Of a stretch of DNA of 64,000 bases, positions 54,643 through 62,114 are shown one piece after another (the first letter of the stretch is position 1; each line of letters opens with the position of its first letter). Source of the DNA: SZUA-365 sp034002405 (GTDB taxonomy: Bacteria; Bacteroidota; Ignavibacteria; SZUA-365). Under the pieces are notes generated by a model that saw only the letters and a list, made by a program, of their open reading frames with translations, was not told the DNA's origin and searched no databases. Made by a program: the position numbers and the translations under genes. The stretch covers positions 1-64,000 of the forward strand of contig JAVFAS010000005.1 in assembly GCA_034002405.1 (NCBI GenBank), in the 5' to 3' direction.

Positions 54643-56742
54643 TTAACGGAAGAATCGGTCACGATTGTCGACAATATCGATATCCTTCCGCTTCTGCTCG
54701 ATCCAGGTCTGGATGAATTCATTCTGCGTGCTCGAGAGAAGCTGCTGACGGATCTCGTCCTTTTTTACCTTGAAGGCCGTCTCGTCGAACTTCGCCTTGC
54801 TGTCGAGGCGCATGACATAGATGCCGCGCTGTCCGCGGAACGGCGCGCTGGAGGCACCCTGTTTGAGGCCGAGGAGTTTGCCGATGAAGGCCTGGTCGGC
54901 ACCGACATTGGGAACACCATTCTGAATCTTGAACGGTGGGGTGGTGGTGAGGGTCAGCTGGGGATTCGCGGCCACGATCTGTTCGAGGCTTTTTCCGGAG
55001 GCCATGCTCTTGGCCTTCTTGAGCGTGTTTGCCAGCTGACGCTCGTACACGACCTGCGGTTTGATCTGCTCCTTCACTTCATCGAGAGAGCGGTAGCCGG
55101 CGGGACGCTCATCGGAGACGATGGCCACGACATACCCGCCCGCCGAACGATGGACCTCGCTGATTTCACCGACACCGTTTTCAAACGCGAATTTGAGCAG
55201 CGCCGGATTCGTTCCGATGTTGGGGATATAGGAACCGGTCTGCTGCGCGAACTCCGGTGTTTCCTGCACCGCAAGCTCCTGCGTCTCGGCCTCGGCTTCG
55301 AAACTGGTTTCGGACGCGAGATACGCGAAGTCGCGGGCACGTTCGAAAATCTGATCCTTCGTGCTCGATCCTGCCTTGATTTCCAACCGCACCTCGGCGA
55401 GCTTCATCTCGCTGGAGGAACGATCATGCACCTTGATGACGTGCCAGCCGAACTGTGTTTTGACCGGCCCCTTGATTTCTCCGGGACGCGATCCGAACAC
55501 GACATCCTCGAACTCCTTGACCATGCGACCCTTGCCGAACCACGAGAGATCTCCTCCACGTTCGGCGGCACCGGGTTCCTCGGAATACTGCGCCGCGAGT
55601 TTCGCGAAATCGGCACCCGCTTTCGCCTGTCCGAGCACGTCCTCCGCTTTATTCTTCTGCGCTGCTTCATCCTGGCCCCCATCGGTGCGGAAAAGGATGT
55701 GCGACGCGTGATACATCACGTTGTCGCTGCTGCGTGCGTCCATGACCCGGAACAGGGAGAGGCCCGATTCGTTGGGGATCGGTCCGACAACAGAGCCGAC
55801 CGGCTGGGAAAAGACCTGCGTGGCCACTTCCGGCGCAACCTGGTCGCGGGTGAACCAACGCGTGGAATCGTAGGTCGTCTCGGAGTTGTCGGCGACAAGC
55901 TGCACGAAGTCGGTGCCACTCGCGGCAAGATCGCGAATCGTATTCAATTCATTGACGATCGCGGCCGTGTCGCTTTTCGACGGAATCTCGGAGAAGAGCA
56001 CATACTTCAGCTTGCGCATCTCCTCGGTCTTGAAACGCTCTTTGTTTTTTTCGTAGTACTTCTCGTATTCCTCCGCTGTCGGCGCGGCGGTGTCGCTCGC
56101 GGCGAACACGCGCGGATCGAAGAACACGTAGCTGCTGACGAAGTCGATATTCTGTTCGATGAACTTCGCTTGAATCGCACCGTCGGGCACGACAACCGCC
56201 GCGGTGAGAATGTTGGTCAGCTTCGAGCGAAGCAGGTCCTGCTTCAGCTGGGATTCGATGGCGACAAGTGCCTCCTGGTTTTCCGGACCCGGATTGCGCA
56301 GGAACTGCTCGTAGACATCGCGATTGAACTTCCCGGTGGAGTCCATGAAATGCTGCGTGAGAAGCTGGGGAGGATTGGCGCTCCATACCCAGTCGGTGAT
56401 CTCCTCATCGGAGACGGAGATCCCAAACTCCTCGATGGCCTGCTCGACAATCGTCTGCGTCACCATATCATTCCAGACCTGCTCACGGATCTGCATGTAA
56501 TCGTTTTCCGTAAGCTCGCGGCCACCTTCCTGCTCCTGTTTCTGCTGGGTCGCACGATCGACGATCTCTTGAAACTCCTGGTAGGTGATGGATTTCCCAC
56601 CAACGTTCCCGATTTCGTTCATCGAGCCCTGCATGATCGACCCGAGGTCAAGGTCGCTGAAGACCCAGAACCCGATGAAGATGACCACGAAAGCCATGAT
56701 GAAAACGTGCGCATTGTCGCGCATTTTGGTCATCATACCCAT
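54643..56742 (-). CDS. PpiD/SurA-like peptidyl-prolyl isomerase foldase
   Basis: The 699-residue product has one N-terminal transmembrane helix (V-F-I-M-A-F-V-V-I-F-I-G-F-W-V-F). A SurA_N-type chaperone region follows (G-K-S-I-T-Y-Q-E-F, then V-W-N-D-M-V-T-Q). A complete parvulin domain carries A-S-H-I-L-F, G-G-D-L-S-W-F-G-K-G-R-M-V and F-G-W-H-V-I-K-V, with less conserved parvulin-like regions before and after it. It is anchored in the inner membrane and helps fold outer-membrane and secreted proteins. ATG 56742 has GGAGTAG seven bases upstream, and a TTG-N20-TATATTTG promoter lies about 45 bases upstream. It is followed by a barrel gene. Confidence 0.88.
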   Translation of the reverse strand: MGMMTKMRDNAHVFIMAFVVIFIGFWVFSDLDLGSIMQGSMNEIGNVGGKSITYQEFQEIVDRATQQKQEQEGGRELTENDYMQIREQVWNDMVTQTIVEQAIEEFGISVSDEEITDWVWSANPPQLLTQHFMDSTGKFNRDVYEQFLRNPGPENQEALVAIESQLKQDLLRSKLTNILTAAVVVPDGAIQAKFIEQNIDFVSSYVFFDPRVFAASDTAAPTAEEYEKYYEKNKERFKTEEMRKLKYVLFSEIPSKSDTAAIVNELNTIRDLAASGTDFVQLVADNSETTYDSTRWFTRDQVAPEVATQVFSQPVGSVVGPIPNESGLSLFRVMDARSSDNVMYHASHILFRTDGGQDEAAQKNKAEDVLGQAKAGADFAKLAAQYSEEPGAAERGGDLSWFGKGRMVKEFEDVVFGSRPGEIKGPVKTQFGWHVIKVHDRSSSEMKLAEVRLEIKAGSSTKDQIFERARDFAYLASETSFEAEAETQELAVQETPEFAQQTGSYIPNIGTNPALLKFAFENGVGEISEVHRSAGGYVVAIVSDERPAGYRSLDEVKEQIKPQVVYERQLANTLKKAKSMASGKSLEQIVAANPQLTLTTTPPFKIQNGVPNVGADQAFIGKLLGLKQGASSAPFRGQRGIYVMRLDSKAKFDETAFKVKKDEIRQQLLSSTQNEFIQTWIEQKRKDIDIVDNRDRFFR

Positions 56743-56783
56743 GTCAAACTACTCCACGAATGAAGAACAGTGATACAAACTAA

Positions 56784-56814
56784 CAAATATAGAGGAGTCG
56801 GCTATATAAAGCAA
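56784..56814 (-). promoter_or_regulatory. Bacteroidota-type promoter of the foldase gene
   Basis: On the minus strand TTG (56814-56812) is followed after 20 bases by TATATTTG (56791-56784), an exact TAnnTTTG match. It lies 42 bases from the ATG at 56742. Confidence 0.6.
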
Positions 56815-56903
56815 CGCATGAAGCGGCGCCCTGTTGGAATAATCCGAACGGGTGCTTCCGCCTCGCGGTCCGTCCGCGACGTGTGATCCGTCACGAAAAC
56901 GAA

Positions 56904-56932
56904 CACCCCGCGGTATAAGCAGCCGCGGGGTG
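56904..56932 (-). terminator. terminator of the OmpP1/FadL gene
   Basis: A ten-base perfect stem (CACCCCGCGG / CCGCGGGGTG) with a nine-base loop lies 24 bases past the minus-strand stop, followed on that strand by TTCGTTTTCG. Confidence 0.75.
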
Positions 56933-56955
56933 CGAGAAATCGGAATCGGATGCGA

Positions 56956-58443
56956 TTAGAACCGATAGGTCAATCCGACGAGCAGACGGGTGATGTCGAC
57001 CTCGCGTTCCACGAGAAACGCACTTTCCGGCACGTCTCCATCCGGATCGGTGTAGTTGTAGCTGTACCCCTCGTAATTCGACAGGGTATACGCCGCGTTG
57101 AGCGCGAAATTATTCTTGAATTCGTAGCCGACGCCGACGGAGATGGTTTTCACGTCGAATTCGGATGTGCCCTCATCCTCGTCATACGGCGAGAAGCGGT
57201 AGCCGAAGCCGCCGCGGAGGAAGAGCCCCGTTTTCGGAACATTGACCTCGGCGCCGATGCGGAAGTTGTTCGTCTGACGGAACTGCCTGCGAATGTCGCG
57301 GTTCAGATCCGTGGTGCTGAAATTATTCGATTCCTCGAATTCCAGATCCGAATAGTCGACGAGCTCGAGGTCGCCGCTGATGGTGGCGAAATCGACTGGT
57401 GACCAGGAGGCGCCGAAGCTGTAGATCGGAGCGGTGGAGATTTCGTAATTGTTGTTGTCGACATTCAACTCGTACTGAAGACTCGCGTCGGCGAAGCGGC
57501 TCGATCCGGTTTTCGAGTAATCCTCGCTGACCGAAATCACGTTGGCGGTCTGGATGGCCACACCGAAACGTGCCTTGTCCTGAAGATTGTAGAGAAAGCC
57601 GATCTTGAAGTTGAATCCCGAGAGGTCCTGCTCCCATTCTTCGTACAGCTCCAGACGCTGAAAATCCGTCCGGGCGACGTCGTCGATGCCGACAATCACG
57701 TCCTGCCAGACGTTGTTGACATCCTCTTCGATAAAGGTGCGTTCGTACCGGTACTGTCCGGAGAGGACGTTGAGAGAAATGCCGACGAGCGCGTTCGGCG
57801 CGACTTCGATGCTGCCACCGAAGCTCCACTGGTTGAGACCGCCCTCCTCGATTTCATCAATGGTCTGCTGCACGCGGTTGGCGACCGGGATCGCGAGCCA
57901 TCCCGGTTGGCCTTCGTCGAGGTAGGAGAAAAGAAGGGTGTCCTCGAGACCAAGATTCCAGGCAAAATCCAGTGCTTCATCCTCATTGTACAGCGAGGCC
58001 TGGATGGAACTCATCGGGTTGAACAGATCCATCTGCATCGTTCCGGCGTAATCGAGCAATCTGTTGTAGCCGGCGGCAACAACGAAGCTTCCACGTGCCA
58101 CGGGAAAGGGGATGGCGAGGTTGATATTGCTCAATGCGGTGCTGGATTCACTTCCGCTGCCTCCGCCGAACAGTGCGCCAAGATGGGCATCGTTGTTCAT
58201 CGAGACATTGGACATGCCGATACTGAATTCGCTGGCGCGGAGCTGGCCGAGTCCGGCCGGATTCCAGTACAGCGCCGATGCGTCGTTGGCGAGACCGATG
58301 AACGCCCCGCCCATTCCGGCACTGCGGGGACTGACCAGCGTGCCGCTGTGCGACAGACGGAGCGCGTCCTCGGGCACCTGTGCCGCCGCGGGTATCGCCA
58401 TGATAACAAGGACAAGGAAGACAAGATATATCGTGTGTTTCAT
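56956..58443 (-). CDS. OmpP1/FadL/TodX-family outer-membrane protein
   Basis: The 495-residue product has a signal peptide ending at A-A-A-Q. It then shows the family hatch sequence S-A-G-M-G-G-A-F-I-G-L-A-N-D-A-S-A-L-Y-W-N-P-A-G-L-G. Many amphipathic strands follow, ending in L-T-Y-R-F. FadL-type proteins move hydrophobic molecules such as fatty acids through the outer membrane. GGAGAATC precedes ATG 58443. It is upstream of a terminator and follows the low-complexity lipoprotein gene by about 90 bases. Confidence 0.88.
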   Translation of the reverse strand: MKHTIYLVFLVLVIMAIPAAAQVPEDALRLSHSGTLVSPRSAGMGGAFIGLANDASALYWNPAGLGQLRASEFSIGMSNVSMNNDAHLGALFGGGSGSESSTALSNINLAIPFPVARGSFVVAAGYNRLLDYAGTMQMDLFNPMSSIQASLYNEDEALDFAWNLGLEDTLLFSYLDEGQPGWLAIPVANRVQQTIDEIEEGGLNQWSFGGSIEVAPNALVGISLNVLSGQYRYERTFIEEDVNNVWQDVIVGIDDVARTDFQRLELYEEWEQDLSGFNFKIGFLYNLQDKARFGVAIQTANVISVSEDYSKTGSSRFADASLQYELNVDNNNYEISTAPIYSFGASWSPVDFATISGDLELVDYSDLEFEESNNFSTTDLNRDIRRQFRQTNNFRIGAEVNVPKTGLFLRGGFGYRFSPYDEDEGTSEFDVKTISVGVGYEFKNNFALNAAYTLSNYEGYSYNYTDPDGDVPESAFLVEREVDITRLLVGLTYRF

Positions 58444-58530
58444 GAGATTCTCCAGGTAAACCGCGTCGCCGCGGCGTCCGTGCGCATCGCTGCGCGATTC
58501 ATCTTCGTGTCTGTTCCGTCTCGCTCGAAA

Positions 58531-59502
58531 TTACCGCGAACGGCTTCGGCCGCCCGAACTCGACGAGCCGGAACTGCTGCGCGACGAACCGCTGCTTCGC
58601 GATCCCGAACTTCCGCTGCTGCTGCGCGACGGGGGTGAGTAGCTGGGTGACGACGATCCCGAGCTGCTCCGGCTGCGGGACGGAGGAGAGTAGCTGCGCT
58701 CGGTGGATCCGGAATTTCCGCGTGCGGGAGGTGAATAGCTGCGCTGGGTCGAGCCACTGCGCGAGCGCACACCCTCGGTCGAACGGCTGCTTCCGGAACT
58801 GCTGCGTGGCGCGGTGCTTTGCGTGCTGCGTGACCGGGTCGGGCTGGTACTCGAGCTCCTCGAGCGTACCGCGTTGTTCTCGCGTGTCTGCGTATTCAAA
58901 CGATCGTAGGTGCTGCGTGTGCGTGGAGACGTGGAACGAACGCCGGTCGCGCCGTCCACGGTGCGCGTGACACCGGTCGATCGGGTTGCCGAACGCGTGA
59001 CCCCTCCCGTGCGGGTCCGTGTATCGAGCGTGCGCGTGACCCCTCCCGTGCGAATGCGCGTGCCGTCGGTGCGTACGGTGTAGGAAGAACCACCGCTATA
59101 ATACGGGTACCCATACCAGCCACCGTACCCGGCGTAATGGTGATGATGACCATACCAGCCCCAGGACGGACCGTACCAGAACGGATCCCAGTACGAGTGA
59201 TAGTATCCCCAATACGGCGGGGTGTAATACCACGGGTCGTAGTATCCCGACCAGACCGAGCCGAAGCGAAGCGGGTAATAAAAATCAAAGTACACGCCAG
59301 ACCGGCGATAGCCGTCGTAGTAGTAATTGTTCGTGATCTGATTGCCCGAGCTGTCTTCATAGGTTTCGGAGTACTCGGGGTAGTCATATTCCTCGTAGCG
59401 TGGATACTCGTCGCGCATGGCGATCTGCGTGTAGCAGCCAGACGTGCCGAGCATCACTACCATGGAAGCAGCTGCAAGGAAAAATATTCTCATTCGTTTC
59501 AT
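58531..59502 (-). CDS. low-complexity Tyr/Trp- and Arg/Ser-rich lipoprotein
   Basis: ATG 59502 has GAGGTG seven bases upstream. The 323-residue product has a lipoprotein signal with T-S-G-C (Cys about 23) and an acidic Tyr-rich linker. Next comes a segment full of Tyr, Trp, Pro and Gly (W-Y-G-P-S-W-G-W-Y-G-H-H-H-H). A long Arg/Ser/Thr-rich tail follows with repeats such as R-T-G-G-V-T-R and Y-S-P-P-S-R-S, ending R-S-R-S-R. I do not recognise the family. The basic tail could bind polyanions such as LPS or extracellular DNA, but that is inference. Confidence 0.75.
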   Translation of the reverse strand: MKRMRIFFLAAASMVVMLGTSGCYTQIAMRDEYPRYEEYDYPEYSETYEDSSGNQITNNYYYDGYRRSGVYFDFYYPLRFGSVWSGYYDPWYYTPPYWGYYHSYWDPFWYGPSWGWYGHHHHYAGYGGWYGYPYYSGGSSYTVRTDGTRIRTGGVTRTLDTRTRTGGVTRSATRSTGVTRTVDGATGVRSTSPRTRSTYDRLNTQTRENNAVRSRSSSTSPTRSRSTQSTAPRSSSGSSRSTEGVRSRSGSTQRSYSPPARGNSGSTERSYSPPSRSRSSSGSSSPSYSPPSRSSSGSSGSRSSGSSRSSSGSSSSGGRSRSR

Positions 59503-59575
59503 GACACACCTCATCGGTACAGTACGTTGCTCTCTACTATGCAACAATTTTCATGCCTTTATCGTGTCCGCGAAC

Positions 59576-59603
59576 CCGGTGAAAAAATCCTCTATTTCAC
59601 CGG
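59576..59603. repeat. 9-bp hairpin upstream of the low-complexity lipoprotein gene
   Basis: CCGGTGAAA and TTTCACCGG flank a ten-base loop in the 254-base spacer 59503-59756. A smaller GTTGC/GCAAC hairpin lies at 59526-59545. Both lie in the likely leader of the lipoprotein gene, or could end the barrel gene transcript. The rest of the spacer holds no gene that I can support. Confidence 0.5.
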
Positions 59604-59756
59604 ATATTCAAGCTACGGGTGCGAAATCTCAGAAGAAAGGCGAAGTGTGGTGACCTCACCAGGGGACGACCTGTGTACACCGCGGGTGACGATCGCGATG
59701 GGATGGTCACGGCGTTCGGCAGAGATCCGGGAGCACACGCGCGGTTCGGGAGCGAG

Positions 59757-60542
59757 TCAAAGGTAGCGTACGTACTGGATGCGAATCGCGCGGATGACCT
59801 TGTCATTCGGAAATTCGGAGGTCAGGAGGTTCTTGAACAGGATATCCGCATTGAAGCCGATGTTCGTCGAAATCCTGAATCCTGTACCCAATGAGCCGTT
59901 CCAGAATCCCTTGCTGTTGCGATCGTTGTCGAACGCGAAATTGTATTCGGCGAGCCAGGAGACAATCGGCCCGATCGATTTCTCCATGCCGATGTAAAGA
60001 TTCGGATCGTAATCCTCGTCGTTTCGTTCGAGCGTGTAGTTTGCCCCTCCATGGAAGCTGATGGTCCCATGGAATTGATAATTCTTGCTGACCGCGACAA
60101 AAAATCCCGGACTTTTCATCACATACTGCCGCATCGAGGGAATCCAGCCATCGCGTCCCTGTGAATCGAAACCGGCGACGACGGCGGGGTTGACATTCGA
60201 TTCTTCCATCACGCGATAGCGTGCGGAGATGCCGGGAAGATTATTCCAGGTAATGCCCCCGCTGCCGATCAGATTCGTGCCGCCGAAGGAAAGGCCGATG
60301 TTGAGATTCGGCAGCAGTCCGTAAGTAAACGCGGCGAGAAGTCCGCCATTCGGGTAGAGGTATGTTTCAACCGCGCCCGCCGTGGTGGGGATGATCCCGG
60401 CCACGGGCATGTCGACCAGGAATTTCGGATCGATGTTGGCACGGTCACCCGCGGAACGCTGCGCATGCAGTCCCGTCGTCAGCAGGGTGACGAGCGCGAA
60501 GCACAGGGCAGCGAGAATGGAGAGTCGTTGCGTACAGATCAT
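59757..60542 (-). CDS. outer-membrane beta-barrel protein
   Basis: ATG 60542 is four bases after the fbp stop; the longer upstream frame is a shadow of fbp. The 261-residue product has a signal peptide ending at L-H-A-Q and a barrel-like rhythm: G-L-L-A-A-F-T-Y-G-L-L-P-N-L-N-I-G-L-S-F-G, W-L-A-E-Y-N-F-A-F-D-N-D-R-N and A-D-I-L-F-K-N-L-L. It resembles YjbH/YbjH-like outer-membrane proteins only in outline. Coupling to fbp by four bases is odd for a metabolic gene and may be just operon convenience. Confidence 0.75.
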   Translation of the reverse strand: MICTQRLSILAALCFALVTLLTTGLHAQRSAGDRANIDPKFLVDMPVAGIIPTTAGAVETYLYPNGGLLAAFTYGLLPNLNIGLSFGGTNLIGSGGITWNNLPGISARYRVMEESNVNPAVVAGFDSQGRDGWIPSMRQYVMKSPGFFVAVSKNYQFHGTISFHGGANYTLERNDEDYDPNLYIGMEKSIGPIVSWLAEYNFAFDNDRNSKGFWNGSLGTGFRISTNIGFNADILFKNLLTSEFPNDKVIRAIRIQYVRYL

Positions 60543-60546
60543 TCCG

Positions 60547-61578
60547 TTAACGATTTCCGGCGATGAACGCCTCGGCATCGAGGACATCGTTTTCGCTCCC
60601 AAGGAAGACGGGGGTGCGCTGGTGGATGTCCGACGGCACGATATCGAGAATGCGACGCTGTCCCTCGCTGGCGCGGCCACCCGCCTGCTCGATGATCATC
60701 GCCATCGGGTTCGCCTCGTACATCAATCGGAGTTTTCCACTCGGATTCTGGCTGTCGGCCGGATAGCAGAAAATCCCGCCGTACAGAAGGGTACGGTGCA
60801 CATCGGCGATCATCGATCCGACATATCGTGATTTGTAAGGCCGGCCGCTCGCGTCGTCCGGTGTCTGGAGATAATCGATGTAGCGGCGAAATCCGTCATC
60901 CCAGAGCCGGCGACTGCCTTCGTTCGTGCTGTAAAAGCGGCCACGCTTCGGAATCGTCAGGTTCGGATGCGAGAGGAGGAAGGAGCCGATGGTTGGATCG
61001 AGTGTGAATCCCTGCACCCCTTCGCCCGTGGTGAAGACCATGATCGTGCTCGACCCATACATGATATATCCCGCGGCGACCTGTTTGAAGCCGGGTTGAA
61101 CAACATCCTCGACCGTGCCCCGACCCTCTGTCGTCACGCGGCGGAAGATCGAGAAGATGGTGCCGATGGTGACGTTGACGTCGATATTGGAGGAGCCGTC
61201 GAGCGGATCGAACAACATGACGTAATGGCCGCAGGGAAATTCCGGAGGAATGGGAATGATGGATTCGTTTTCTTCCGAGGCCATGACACAGAGCTGACCA
61301 CCACTTTCCATCGCATTGATGATCATCTGGTTGGCGAACACATCGAGTTTCTTGACATCCTCGCCATGCACATTCGTGGCCGCCGCGCGGCCGAGGATGT
61401 TGACCAGTCCGGCGCGACGGACTTCGCGCGAGACGATTTTCGCAGCCAGCGCCAGATTGCGCAGCAGCGTCGAGAATTCCCCGCTGGCTTCGGGGTGACT
61501 TCGCTCCATTTCGGCGATGTAGCGCTGGATGCTCATGATGTGAACTTCATCGCCGGGTATGTACTGACGGTGGGGCAT
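60547..61578 (-). CDS. fbp: class I fructose-1,6-bisphosphatase
   Basis: Fbp hydrolyses fructose-1,6-bisphosphate in gluconeogenesis. The 343-residue product has S-E-E-N-E, the metal-site motif F-D-P-L-D-G-S-S-N-I-D, the sugar-phosphate region Y-G-S-S-T and R-Y-V-G-S-M-I-A-D-V-H-R, and the end-region Y-E-A-N-P-M-A-M-I-I-E-Q-A-G-G. All catalytic acidic residues appear present. It is followed by the barrel gene after four bases and preceded by the RsbW-like gene after 47 bases. Confidence 0.96.
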   Translation of the reverse strand: MPHRQYIPGDEVHIMSIQRYIAEMERSHPEASGEFSTLLRNLALAAKIVSREVRRAGLVNILGRAAATNVHGEDVKKLDVFANQMIINAMESGGQLCVMASEENESIIPIPPEFPCGHYVMLFDPLDGSSNIDVNVTIGTIFSIFRRVTTEGRGTVEDVVQPGFKQVAAGYIMYGSSTIMVFTTGEGVQGFTLDPTIGSFLLSHPNLTIPKRGRFYSTNEGSRRLWDDGFRRYIDYLQTPDDASGRPYKSRYVGSMIADVHRTLLYGGIFCYPADSQNPSGKLRLMYEANPMAMIIEQAGGRASEGQRRILDIVPSDIHQRTPVFLGSENDVLDAEAFIAGNR

Positions 61579-61625
61579 GGGTGTATTCGTTGAAGAAGAG
61601 TTCGTGGAAATTCGTGCGGGAGTAC

Positions 61626-62042
61626 TCAGGCGTGCGCGTTGGGCAGGCGAATGCTGAGGAACACTTCCATTCCCGACTCGAGCCGGCGGAATTCCACCGT
61701 GTCCATCATCGCCCGGATAATGAGAACGCCGCGGCCTCCTTCCTTGAGAAGGTTTGTTTCATCGAGTGGATCCGGGATGTTTTCGGGGAGGAAGCCCGGG
61801 CCCTCATCGCGCACGAAGAAATCCAGTCGATCCGCGAAACACTCGCAGCGGAGATGGACATGCTTGTCGGCATTCGCACCGTTGCCGTGGATGATGCCGT
61901 TATTGACAACCTCGGTGATCGAAATCATCAGGCGGTCGAGCACGGATTCCTCAAGCTGCAGCTCGTCGTTGAGTTCGAGAATGAACTGCTCGACCAGACG
62001 GATGTTCGAGCGCAGGCTCGGAATACTGATGGTTTTTGTCAA
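61626..62042 (-). CDS. RsbW/SpoIIAB-like anti-sigma factor HATPase
   Basis: The 138-residue single-domain product has a GHKL ATPase fold: N box E-V-V-N-N-G-I-I-H-G-N, G1 box D-E-G-P-G-F and G2 box G-G-R-G-V-L-I-I-R-A-M-M-D. It resembles RsbW/BtrW kinases that phosphorylate anti-sigma-factor antagonists. TTG 62042 is the best start, with no clear ribosome site. No STAS antagonist, sigma factor or PP2C phosphatase is beside it. It precedes fbp on the same strand by 47 bases. Confidence 0.88.
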   Translation of the reverse strand: MTKTISIPSLRSNIRLVEQFILELNDELQLEESVLDRLMISITEVVNNGIIHGNGANADKHVHLRCECFADRLDFFVRDEGPGFLPENIPDPLDETNLLKEGGRGVLIIRAMMDTVEFRRLESGMEVFLSIRLPNAHA

Positions 62043-62114
62043 TATCGCGTCGCTCAGATGGCGTGTCTCCTGCCCTGCGGTGGGGATGCGGGTCTGTAAG
62101 GTAGGGAATCCCGC

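Noticed and set aside
54565..56763. 732-codon plus-strand frame opposite the PpiD-like gene
   Set aside because: Shadow of a well-supported foldase gene with a good ribosome site and promoter.
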